From positions 1 through 5,148 of the forward strand of contig JAJZSC010000289.1 of NCBI GenBank assembly GCA_021849995.1: a stretch of 5,148 nucleotides of DNA, given 5' to 3'. The translations under genes and the position numbers were made by a program. Source of the DNA: Bacillota bacterium. Its GTDB lineage: Bacteria > Bacillota > Desulfitobacteriia > Desulfitobacteriales > Desulfitobacteriaceae. Positions 1-5,148 of this stretch are shown piece after piece. Below the pieces are notes generated by a model. It was not told where the DNA came from, made no database searches, and worked only from the letters and a program-made list of their open reading frames with translations. Numbering within the stretch: position 1 is the first letter of the stretch; each line of letters opens with the position of its first letter.

Positions 1-174
1 AACAAGGCAAACTAAGAACAGTTCAAGAATTGAATGCCCTGCAACAAGCTTAGGACCTGCCCATTTTCCTGATTTCAAACTTTCATTAATTGCAACAGTC
101 AACATTGGACCGGGCATTATAGCTCCAGAAAACCCCATAACCAGGCTTGTTAGGAAAATGGTCCATACATTCAA
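1..174 (-). CDS. LysE-family amino-acid exporter, N-terminal fragment
   Basis: The first 58 codons of an integral membrane protein run off the left edge. The translation begins MNVWTIFLTSLVMGFSGAIM, followed by PGPMLTVAINESL. A hydrophobic first helix leading into a Pro-Gly-Pro turn near residues 21-23, then a polar loop and a second hydrophobic stretch from about residue 43, is the N-terminal signature of the LysE/RhtB translocator superfamily. These proteins export amino acids or other small metabolites across the cytoplasmic membrane. The start is taken as TTG at 174-172: a GGTG-like ribosome site lies 6 nt upstream, the only ATG nearby is out of frame, and GTG codons at 183-181 and 186-184 are the alternatives before an in-frame stop. 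A weak promoter (TTGTAG, 18 nt, TAGAAT; plus coordinates 244-215) may drive it. The substrate cannot be judged from the fragment. Confidence 0.8.
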   Translation of the reverse strand, partial: MNVWTIFLTSLVMGFSGAIMPGPMLTVAINESLKSGKWAGPKLVAGHSILELFLVCLV

Positions 175-351
175 ATAAAACACCACTCTTTTTTACTTCT
201 TACTATGATTTATCATTCTACTTTCATACTGTGATTTCCTACAAAGCCCCTAAACAATTCTATAAGGTCTTTTTACTAGCGATTTGCTCTTTATCTTCTT
301 TCTAGTTCTATTTAGTCCCAAAAAATAGTAAAAATGTAATGGGGGGATAAA

Positions 352-1131
352 ATGCAACGTGTAAAATATGACCTTGAGATTCTTTACGTCCAAAAGATAT
401 ATTTTTTCTTGTTTCTTTTAACTTTTACTGCATTAGCCAGCATGTTAATAAGCCTAAAGCTTAGCTGGGATAAAGGCTTGATTGCATTTTTTTTAGGCTT
501 TATTTGCTCATATATCGCTATGATCCGAAAGAAAGACTTTGCTCCTCCCGAAAAGACAGCAACTGCCAAACGTATGGCCCGGGAAATATCGCAAGATACA
601 AGCCCCTTAGCCATAGCGCGTTTTGCCAGCCAACTATACTTCTATTTTCATGAGCCAAAAAAGGCTATTTCAATCCTGGAAAAATATATTCCCAGCCAAG
701 ATCCACTACTATGTGCAACGTTAGGAGATATTCTCTTGAGAGAAGGAAGGCCAAAACAAGCTCTTTCAATTTTAAGAGACAATCCTTATGCCTTGACCAA
801 TCCTCTGTTATTAGCTACACAAGGACACGTTTTACAACAAATGAATAGAACTTCAGAAGCCATTAAAATATATGAACGGAGCCTTCGCTTAGCATCAGAG
901 GCCGGATTCCCCCACAACGGCGCCATCAGGTTTACACAGATATTACTAACTTTAAGCTATACTGCAAGCATTCACCATTCTTTAGCAGATTGCTACGCAC
1001 TTACCGGTGATTTTCCAAACGCAAAGCGACACTATATGTTAGGAAATATCCGCCTAATTGATCTTACAATGTGGCGAACATTGAAGGCCTTTCTCGGAAG
1101 TTCTCCAAAAAACTACACAAAATCACATTAG
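352..1131 (+). CDS. Membrane-anchored TPR-like protein of unknown function
   Basis: This is a 259-residue protein. Two hydrophobic segments, about residues 16-35 and 41-58, form a tight membrane hairpin. A basic RKK motif at 59-61 fits a cytoplasmic position for what follows. The rest is helical and reads as degenerate tetratricopeptide-type helix pairs, at roughly 85-112 (ending KKAISILEKY), 118-142 (GDILLREGRPKQALSIL), 152-181 (GHVLQQMNRTSEAIKIYERS) and 205-235 (LADCYALTGDFPNAKRHY). The G/A/Y-A-I spacing supports TPRs, which usually bind protein partners. I infer a membrane-tethered scaffold or assembly factor facing the cytoplasm; no catalytic motif is visible. The ATG is backed by GGGGGG at 341-346, 5 nt upstream. 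The gene is divergent from the exporter and 148 nt ahead of the next small gene. No clear terminator follows it, so read-through is possible. Confidence 0.75.
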   Translation: MQRVKYDLEILYVQKIYFFLFLLTFTALASMLISLKLSWDKGLIAFFLGFICSYIAMIRKKDFAPPEKTATAKRMAREISQDTSPLAIARFASQLYFYFHEPKKAISILEKYIPSQDPLLCATLGDILLREGRPKQALSILRDNPYALTNPLLLATQGHVLQQMNRTSEAIKIYERSLRLASEAGFPHNGAIRFTQILLTLSYTASIHHSLADCYALTGDFPNAKRHYMLGNIRLIDLTMWRTLKAFLGSSPKNYTKSH

Positions 1132-1179
1132 TTCTTCATTCTTTTTCTCTATTACTCAAAGACTGGCTCCTAATTACAA

Positions 1180-1235
1180 CACTATTTTTATTAAATTTAA
1201 TTTATAATTTAAATAAGTTAAGCTTATTTTGACAC
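1180..1235 (+). promoter_or_regulatory. AT-rich upstream region with two dyads ahead of the 71-aa gene
   Basis: This nearly pure A+T stretch holds two adjacent inverted repeats. One is TTAAATT (1191-1197) with AATTTAA (1206-1212). The other is AAATAAG (1211-1217) with CTTATTT (1223-1229). A perfect TATAAT occurs at 1203-1208 but has no good -35 at the right distance. TTGACA at 1229-1234 lacks a good -10 and would start transcription on top of the ribosome site. TTTGACA at 1228-1234 read on the minus strand is TGTCAAA, which fits a Spo0A-box variant. The region probably contains the promoter or operator of the small gene, but the exact elements are uncertain. Confidence 0.35.
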
Positions 1236-1279
1236 TTTCAGAACAGATTAGATTGAATAAGATTGGAGGATGCTAAAAG

Positions 1280-1495
1280 ATGTCAGCTCAAGAAGAGGTA
1301 CTGAAATTTATTAAGGAATTTGAAACTAATTCTCGCGATTATTTGATGTCGAAAGGGTTCAGTGAATTCGAGATACCCAATGCTTATCTTGAGTTACAAT
1401 GGGATTTCCTCCATGCAATTCTCAAAAAACATAAGAACAATAAAATAACTAGACAAAAAACTAGCCTTGTAAAAAGGCCAAGAGTCTCTGCTTAA
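1280..1495 (+). CDS. Small hypothetical protein, 71 aa
   Basis: I do not recognise this protein. It is probably a real gene: GGAGG at 1265-1269 sits 10 nt before the ATG, an AT-rich promoter-like region precedes it, and a strong hairpin terminator follows 50 nt after the stop. The sequence suggests two amphipathic helices, about residues 2-24 (acidic, with EEVLKFIKEFE) and 29-52 (ending WDFLHAILKKHK). A basic, probably disordered tail follows (residues 50-68, ten Lys/Arg including VKRPR). There is no signal peptide, membrane segment or cysteine. The size and two-helix form recall small regulators such as the Spo0E-like phosphatases, but the Spo0E SQELD-type motif is absent, so I do not assign that family. 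The basic tail could contact nucleic acid or an acidic partner; this is speculation. Confidence 0.7.
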   Translation: MSAQEEVLKFIKEFETNSRDYLMSKGFSEFEIPNAYLELQWDFLHAILKKHKNNKITRQKTSLVKRPRVSA

Positions 1496-1544
1496 AAATC
1501 AGTAACCATATGATGGCAGATCAGCAATATATTTTTGAAATAAT

Positions 1545-1590
1545 AGCGAGTATAAGGTTTATGACCTACCTTAGCTCGCTTATTTATTTT
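1545..1590 (+). terminator. Rho-independent terminator after the 71-aa gene
   Basis: AGCGAG (1545-1550) and TAAGGT (1553-1558) pair with ACCTTA (1568-1573) and CTCGCT (1575-1580). The result is a two-part stem with a 2x1 internal loop and a 9-nt apical loop. TATTTATTTT follows at 1581-1590. The T-rich tail makes it a terminator for plus-strand transcription. On the minus strand the hairpin is followed by ATTATTTC, so it may also end the convergent cyclase gene, whose stop codon lies 14 nt before the stem. Confidence 0.75.
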
Positions 1591-1593
1591 AAA

Positions 1594-3174
1594 CTAATTT
1601 CGAAATCGATTAAGTGAACGATAGATTGCACGGATGGCTATAAGAGTAGTGGATATTGGCTCTTCGTAATTCCATCCCTTTGCGTAAATTCCTTTATAAC
1701 AGTTTTCAAAAGAACCAGTACTTTTTTGTCTACTTAGGAGATTCACAAGCGCCCTTTGGCAAGCCGATTCTATCGACTTATTTTGGTAACAGCATAGGAC
1801 TGATAACGCAAAAGAAGTTTCAATGACCGAACCCCAGCCACCATCTTCCTTTTGAGCATTCAAAAGGAAATTTACTGATTTTTTGCGCGCCACTGAGGCT
1901 CTGTTAGAAATGCTAAACTGTTGCCAGTTAAACCTAAGTTTACTCATTATCTCCAAGGCTTGGGCAGTACTGTATACGTTTCCTTCAAACCATACTGACG
2001 GAAAATCTCCATTAGATGTCTGTTCAGACAAAAGCCAATTAAGCCCCTTCATAAACACTTGATCCTGAATACAGGATTCTGATTTCGACAAGGCTTCTAG
2101 AACATGAATTGTTACATCAACACTTGTAATATAAACAGGAGAGTTACAAATTAATTCTGGTGGCTTACCCTGAAAGTCCGGAAACGTTCCCCAACTCCCC
2201 TCAGAATTTTGTAGTCTTTTAAGCAACTCGAGAGTATCCTTATTGCCCTCGTGCTGTTTAAGAGCTAATAAAGCGACAGCAGTATCGTCAAGATCAGGAT
2301 GTGTGTAAGGAGGAGTAGTGCCATAACTGCCATCAGTATTTTTAGCTTGCACTAACCATCTTTGTACCCTAGTAATCAGGTCCGATTCATAACTCTTCGG
2401 TCCAGTCTCCTTTAAAACAACTATACCCCAACCGGCAGCCCAATTCTTCAGTTGATCAAATGCAGGCCATCCTCCACTTTGGTACTGCCTCTTAATTAAC
2501 CAGTTACCGGCTTTTCGTGCCCTATCCATATTCCCTCTATACTTTAAAAAGGCCAGTATTCCTAGGCTGGTAGCAACAATGTCTTCTGCCCATGAGCCAT
2601 TATGCATTTGTGTATTTTTTAGATACTCTAATCCCTGCTTGATACCAGATTGATTCTCACCTGCAGCTAAGAGAGCAGCCGCAACGACCACAGGTCTTCC
2701 ATATGGCGGCAGTTTTGCCAGAACCTTATCCTCTAAAATCCTTGGAAGTCTAATTTCTTCAGGAGTTGGCCCAACTAAACCTGTTACTACCCTCTGTCCT
2801 AAGGAAAGTATCATATCAGAGAATTGACGAGCTTGTGTCACCAAGGCAATTTTCGCCAACCATCCACCGGTACTTCCCTGAATCACAGCCCTCGCAAGGT
2901 GCGTTACTTCCTCATCTGCTGAATCGCCAGGGTACTTGCCCCATGCATTATTAAAGCGATTTTCCCCTAACCAGTTAATTCCTTTTAGGAGTTGATTTTC
3001 GTATCCCTTTCCTAAAGCTAACAATGCGAGGCAAGCTAAAGCAGTGGCCCCCGGCGATACGGAAATACTATGAGACTCGTCTTGTTGGTTATTAAGAATC
3101 TGCTCCATTCCTTGAAATACATATTTTTTTGCGCTTTCCAAGTGCGACGAAATTAATAATCTATTCTCCCTCAT
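1594..3174 (-). CDS. Compact squalene-hopene-cyclase-like class II terpene cyclase
   Basis: This is a prenyltransferase/squalene-cyclase repeat protein of 526 residues from the chosen start. The catalytic DLDD motif of class II (protonation-initiated) cyclases is intact at residues 294-297, in the context HPDLDDTAVALLAL. QW-type repeats occur at about 64-79, 180-195, 221-236 (ends QYQSGGW), 313-328 (QNSEGSW) and 432-448 (QKEDGGWG). Degenerate copies with Trp replaced by Tyr or Phe lie at 269-284, 376-391 and 474-489. The block ITSVDVTIHVLEAL (about 349-362) matches the SHC segment after the acid motif. True SHC and sporulenol synthase are about 630 aa; here loops before the DxDD and near the C-terminus are shorter, although both ends of the (alpha/alpha) barrel protein seem present. 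Known relatives cyclise squalene, C35 polyprenes or, in short forms, diterpene diphosphates; the substrate here is unknown. ATG at 3174-3172 is preferred because GGGAG (3187-3183) lies 8 nt upstream. A GTG at 3189 would add five residues but has no ribosome site. Confidence 0.88.
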   Translation of the reverse strand: MRENRLLISSHLESAKKYVFQGMEQILNNQQDESHSISVSPGATALACLALLALGKGYENQLLKGINWLGENRFNNAWGKYPGDSADEEVTHLARAVIQGSTGGWLAKIALVTQARQFSDMILSLGQRVVTGLVGPTPEEIRLPRILEDKVLAKLPPYGRPVVVAAALLAAGENQSGIKQGLEYLKNTQMHNGSWAEDIVATSLGILAFLKYRGNMDRARKAGNWLIKRQYQSGGWPAFDQLKNWAAGWGIVVLKETGPKSYESDLITRVQRWLVQAKNTDGSYGTTPPYTHPDLDDTAVALLALKQHEGNKDTLELLKRLQNSEGSWGTFPDFQGKPPELICNSPVYITSVDVTIHVLEALSKSESCIQDQVFMKGLNWLLSEQTSNGDFPSVWFEGNVYSTAQALEIMSKLRFNWQQFSISNRASVARKKSVNFLLNAQKEDGGWGSVIETSFALSVLCCYQNKSIESACQRALVNLLSRQKSTGSFENCYKGIYAKGWNYEEPISTTLIAIRAIYRSLNRFRN

Positions 3175-3212
3175 CAATTCTACTCCCACAAATTATTTGA
3201 AGTACACACTAT

Positions 3213-3240
3213 ACTATAGAGATATGTGGAAAAGAGTTAA
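3213..3240 (-). promoter_or_regulatory. Possible promoter of the terpene cyclase gene
   Basis: Read on the minus strand, TTAACT (3240-3235) is followed after 16 nt by TATAGT (3218-3213), about 40 nt before the cyclase start. The -10 matches the SigA consensus at 5 of 6 positions and the -35 at 4 of 6. The 101-nt gap from the RNase HI stop shows no convincing terminator, so co-transcription from upstream also remains possible. Confidence 0.4.
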
Positions 3241-3275
3241 TGAGTTCCAAGATTATCCTTTACTTGCTAGTTGTA

Positions 3276-3722
3276 TTAATATCTCTGAGCACGCTGTATG
3301 GCTGCGCGGGCCAGTTCATCACAGCGATTGTTTAACTCATTGTCTGAATGACCCTTAACTTTTATCCAGGTCACTCTGTGCATTTTCGAAAGCTCTATGA
3401 GCTGTTGCCAGAGATCTTTATTTTCAACAGGTTTCTTTTGGGAATTCATCCACCCGTTAATCTCCCAACGGTCCAACCAGTTCTGGTTAAACGCATTTAC
3501 TAAATAAGCACTATCACTATACAAACTTACACTACATGGTTCTTTAAGCATTTTTAACGCTTCGATGGCGGCAACAAGTTCCATCCTATTATTAGTTGTA
3601 TTTTTTTCAAATCCTGAAATTTCTTTTTCTTTAGCCCCATAAACAAGAATTGCCCCCCAGCCACCTGGCCCCGGATTTCCTGAACAAGCACCATCCGTGA
3701 AAATTTCAACTTTCTTTAACAT
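3276..3722 (-). CDS. rnhA: Ribonuclease HI
   Basis: This enzyme cuts the RNA strand of RNA-DNA hybrids, removing R-loops and replication primers in the cytoplasm. At 148 residues it has the usual length of bacterial RNase HI (E. coli 155). The family landmarks are all present: IFTDGACSGNPGPGGWG with Asp10, NNRMELVAAIEAL with Glu48, LYSDSAYLVNAF with Asp70, and KVKGHSDNELNNRCDELA with His125 and Asp135. The four acidic metal ligands and the catalytic-loop His match E. coli D10/E48/D70/H124/D134. The basic handle helix region (DRWEINGWMNSQKKPVENKDLW) is also present, which makes this the canonical type that binds hybrids by itself. The ATG is preceded by AAGGAG with 8 nt spacing. It lies 74 nt downstream of the acetyltransferase, beyond a terminator, so it probably has its own promoter in that gap. 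Confidence 0.97.
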   Translation of the reverse strand: MLKKVEIFTDGACSGNPGPGGWGAILVYGAKEKEISGFEKNTTNNRMELVAAIEALKMLKEPCSVSLYSDSAYLVNAFNQNWLDRWEINGWMNSQKKPVENKDLWQQLIELSKMHRVTWIKVKGHSDNELNNRCDELARAAIQRAQRY

Positions 3723-3754
3723 GGCCCGCTCTCCTTTGAAACACCTTCGTTTTT

Positions 3755-3790
3755 GAATAAAATTAAAATCCAGCCATATATGACCGGATT
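3755..3790 (-). terminator. Strand-specific terminator after the acetyltransferase
   Basis: Read on the minus strand, AATCCGGTCA (3790-3781) pairs with TGGCTGGATT (3776-3767) around a 4-nt TATA loop. This gives a 10-bp RNA stem with two G-U wobbles, followed by TTAATTTTATTC. It begins 6 nt after the acetyltransferase stop. In plus-strand RNA the two wobbles would become A-C mismatches and no T-tract follows, so it is built to end leftward transcription. Confidence 0.75.
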
Positions 3791-3796
3791 CGACTA

Positions 3797-4252
3797 TTAC
3801 TCTAATGATAATATCATAGCATTTTCGTCACAGTTTGGAAACTTTACACAGTGGATACATTCTTTCCATACTTTATGGGGCATATCCTCTTTGTTTATTA
3901 AAGTAAAACCACATTTCTTAAAGAACTCTGGTTGATACGTGAGTGCGAAAACTTGAGGGCAACCCAATTCCCGTGCCTCTTCAATTAACGAGTTTACCAG
4001 CTTAGTTCCTACTCCCCTACCTATATAATCTTCGGCAACGGCAAGGGCTCGAATCTCAGCTAAATCGTCCCATAAGATATGAAGTGAACCCACAGCGATT
4101 ATCTTATTTTCTTCCTCCATTAAAAGAAACTCTCTAATGGTTTCGTATAATATGTTTCTCGACCTGGCAAGCATTAATCCTTTTTCAGCATAGCCATTGA
4201 TTAGTGACATCATAGTCTCTACATCCGATAACTTGGCTCTACGTAATTTCAT
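3797..4252 (-). CDS. GNAT N-acetyltransferase, short ArgA-like type
   Basis: This is a 151-residue single-domain GNAT protein that would transfer an acetyl group from acetyl-CoA to an amine. The order of motifs fits the short N-acetylglutamate-synthase-like group seen in many Firmicutes: MKLRRAKLSDVETM at the start, YAEKGLMLARS (21-31), the beta-strand block DDLAEIRALAV (62-72), the acetyl-CoA loop GRGVG (78-82), FALTYQPEFFKKCGF (102-116) and a C-terminal CIHCVKFPNCDE (132-143). By analogy it may make N-acetylglutamate for arginine synthesis, but no arg gene is nearby, so the substrate is inferred. Position 77, normally Arg or Gln in the acetyl-CoA loop, is Ile. The three Cys at 132, 135 and 141 are spaced like a metal or redox site. 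The start has AAAGGAGAGG upstream, with 9 nt between GGAGAGG and ATG. Confidence 0.88.
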   Translation of the reverse strand: MKLRRAKLSDVETMMSLINGYAEKGLMLARSRNILYETIREFLLMEEENKIIAVGSLHILWDDLAEIRALAVAEDYIGRGVGTKLVNSLIEEARELGCPQVFALTYQPEFFKKCGFTLINKEDMPHKVWKECIHCVKFPNCDENAMILSLE

Positions 4253-4282
4253 CTCTTAAAGCCTCTCCTTTAGTTTTGCATA

Positions 4283-4312
4283 ATTATACACCGAATGTTA
4301 TAAAACTGTAAA
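4283..4312 (-). promoter_or_regulatory. SigA-type promoter of the acetyltransferase
   Basis: On the minus strand TTTACA (4312-4307) is followed after 18 nt by a perfect TATAAT (4288-4283). Transcription would start near 4276 and give a leader of about 24 nt that carries the AAAGGAG ribosome site. This is the best-scoring promoter by eye in the window. Confidence 0.7.
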
Positions 4313-4365
4313 CACTTGATTTTATTGCAAAGAAAACTTATTAATGGAAGCACCAATCTAAGAAT

Positions 4366-4400
4366 ATTGTCGAATTTTTTGTTAAGCAATTTGTCGGCAA
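4366..4400 (+). promoter_or_regulatory. Possible pair of Spo0A boxes between divergent genes
   Basis: TGTCGAA at 4368-4374 (in ATTGTCGAA) is an exact core Spo0A box. TGTCGGC at 4392-4398 (in TTTGTCGGCAA) is a weaker copy in the same direction, 24 bp further on. They lie about 105-135 bp upstream of the kinase transcription start and about 90-120 bp upstream of that of the acetyltransferase. Phosphorylated Spo0A, the sporulation master regulator, could bind here. A 7-bp exact match can arise by chance, and the distance from both promoters is long. Confidence 0.35.
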
Positions 4401-4466
4401 AATGGTTTAACTTCTAGGAAAATCAGCCCTTAAAGTTTTACTATTATTATCTTTACTCTCGGTATT

Positions 4467-4494
4467 TTTACAATTTTCTACGATGACCTATGAT
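4467..4494 (+). promoter_or_regulatory. SigA-type promoter of the sensor kinase
   Basis: TTTACA (4467-4472) is followed after 16 nt by TATGAT (4489-4494), each 5 of 6 to consensus. Transcription would start near 4501, leaving a leader of about 40-50 nt with the GGAAGGAG ribosome site at 4531-4538. Confidence 0.6.
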
Positions 4495-4539
4495 ACACTA
4501 TGTCAGGATTCTTTGTTATAGCATTGATTCGGAAGGAGT

Positions 4540-5148
4540 ATGGTCCAGTTGTTTTCCAAATGGCAAAGATTGCCTGATAACGTACAGATTGCTTTAATTA
4601 CTGCCATAGGTTTATTTATTATAGTTTCATTATTGGCACTGGGGCATTATTCCTTATCAGTCCCCATAACCCTATTAACCATTTTTACGATATTCTTTCA
4701 CAAAATCTTAGCAAAAGAACGTCTAATGCATCAAGGGCACGTTCGGGTTATGAGGGTCCTATTGGAACAAAATAAAACTACTAGCCAGCTTATCGACTAC
4801 TCCAGAGAAGCATTTATAATCTTAGACCGGTGCGGGCTCATACTTGAGACAAGCTTAAAAGTATGTCAGTTGTTAGGTCTATCAGAGTCCTGTTTAACTG
4901 GCCACCATGTCTCCACCACAATTGGAATCCCTCTGAAACACTTGTCCTCATTTGAGGAAAACAAAGGTGAGCTAAAGTATACGTCACAACAAGGTCAAGA
5001 ATTACATTTAGAATTCCACATCCGTCCATTGATGGATACATTGAAGCCCTCAGGGTTTATGCTTATCCTAACAGATATTACCGAAGAAAAACAACGTTTC
5101 GAGGCTTATCTTCAAGCAGCTAAATTTACAGTTGTAGGACAGGTAGCT
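4540..5148 (+). CDS. PAS-domain sensor histidine kinase, N-terminal part
   Basis: An open frame of 203 codons runs off the right edge. Hydrophobic segments at about residues 17-35 and 40-54 form a membrane hairpin with almost no extracellular part. A short helical linker (about 57-85) leads to a PAS domain at about 86-180 (AFIILDRCGLILETSLKVCQ at its start, FMLILTDITEEK at its end). The last residues, AKFTVVGQVA, match the sequence just before the phospho-accepting His of NtrB/sporulation-kinase-type enzymes (usual continuation A-G-x-A-H-E-x-x-N-P), so the dimerisation and ATPase domains should lie beyond the window. The lack of an external sensor suggests it reads a membrane or cytoplasmic cue. 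Start choice is uncertain: ATG 4540 lies only 1 nt from GGAAGGAG, whereas TTG 4549 lies 10 nt away; an in-frame TGA at 4525 rules out earlier starts. The promoter region carries Spo0A-box-like sites, which hints at a role in sporulation phosphorelay. Confidence 0.85.
   Translation, partial: MVQLFSKWQRLPDNVQIALITAIGLFIIVSLLALGHYSLSVPITLLTIFTIFFHKILAKERLMHQGHVRVMRVLLEQNKTTSQLIDYSREAFIILDRCGLILETSLKVCQLLGLSESCLTGHHVSTTIGIPLKHLSSFEENKGELKYTSQQGQELHLEFHIRPLMDTLKPSGFMLILTDITEEKQRFEAYLQAAKFTVVGQVA

Noticed and set aside
384..614. Minus-strand open frame of 76 codons inside the TPR gene
   Set aside because: It lies wholly antisense to a better-supported gene; its hydrophobic and basic content mirrors the membrane segments of that gene, and no ribosome site was evident.
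1229..1258. TTGACA with TTGAAT, 18 nt apart, as promoter of the small gene
   Set aside because: The -10 lacks the key second-position A, and transcription would begin at the ribosome site, leaving almost no leader.
1280..1495. Spo0E-like aspartyl phosphatase
   Set aside because: The size and helical content fit, but the SQELD-type signature that defines the family is absent.
2766..2954. Plus-strand open frame of 62 codons inside the terpene cyclase gene
   Set aside because: Antisense shadow of a clearly conserved coding region, with no promoter or ribosome site support.
1594..3189. Terpene cyclase as a truncated pseudogene
   Set aside because: It is short for an SHC, but it has an intact ribosome site, no internal stop or frameshift, both terminal repeat regions and the catalytic DxDD; the length difference is spread over loops.
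3753..3935. Plus-strand open frame of 60 codons across the terminator and the 3' end of the acetyltransferase
   Set aside because: It overlaps the terminator hairpin and the conserved C-terminal acetyltransferase codons, and has no ribosome site; a shadow frame.
4838..5041. Minus-strand open frame of 67 codons inside the kinase
   Set aside because: Antisense to the PAS domain, which is recognisable on the plus strand.

Overview
The window looks like chromosome of a low-GC, spore-forming Firmicute. Clostridia of the Desulfosporosinus/Desulfitobacterium type (Peptococcaceae) are the best guess, from the A+T-rich DNA, strong GGAGG-type ribosome sites, GTG/TTG starts, the style of the proteins and Spo0A-box-like sites. 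This placement is inference; there is no rRNA or other marker gene here.

Layout. (1) Positions 1-174, minus strand: N-terminal end of a LysE-family exporter, leaving the window on the left. (2) 352-1131, plus: a membrane-anchored TPR-like protein, divergent from the exporter. (3) 1280-1495, plus: an unrecognised 71-residue protein followed by a good hairpin terminator at 1545-1590. (4) 1594-3174, minus: a compact (526 aa) squalene-hopene-cyclase-like class II terpene cyclase with an intact DxDD acid motif. It converges on the small gene. (5) 3276-3722, minus: ribonuclease HI with all catalytic residues. (6) 3797-4252, minus: a GNAT N-acetyltransferase of the short ArgA-like type, ending in a strand-specific terminator. 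(7) 4540-5148, plus: the membrane/PAS front half of a sensor histidine kinase, cut by the right edge just before its H-box. Between the acetyltransferase and the kinase lies a 287-bp divergent regulatory region with a promoter for each gene and one exact, one degenerate Spo0A-box-like site.

The genes do not form one pathway. The three minus-strand genes run in the same direction, but a terminator separates the acetyltransferase from RNase HI, and the cyclase has its own possible promoter. The most interesting element is the terpene cyclase. It has the class II active-site motif, but its loops are shortened and its pocket differs from true squalene-hopene cyclases, and no isoprenoid gene lies beside it to reveal its substrate. 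I see no CRISPR array, insertion sequence, tRNA or rRNA. All intergenic gaps are shorter than 300 bases.
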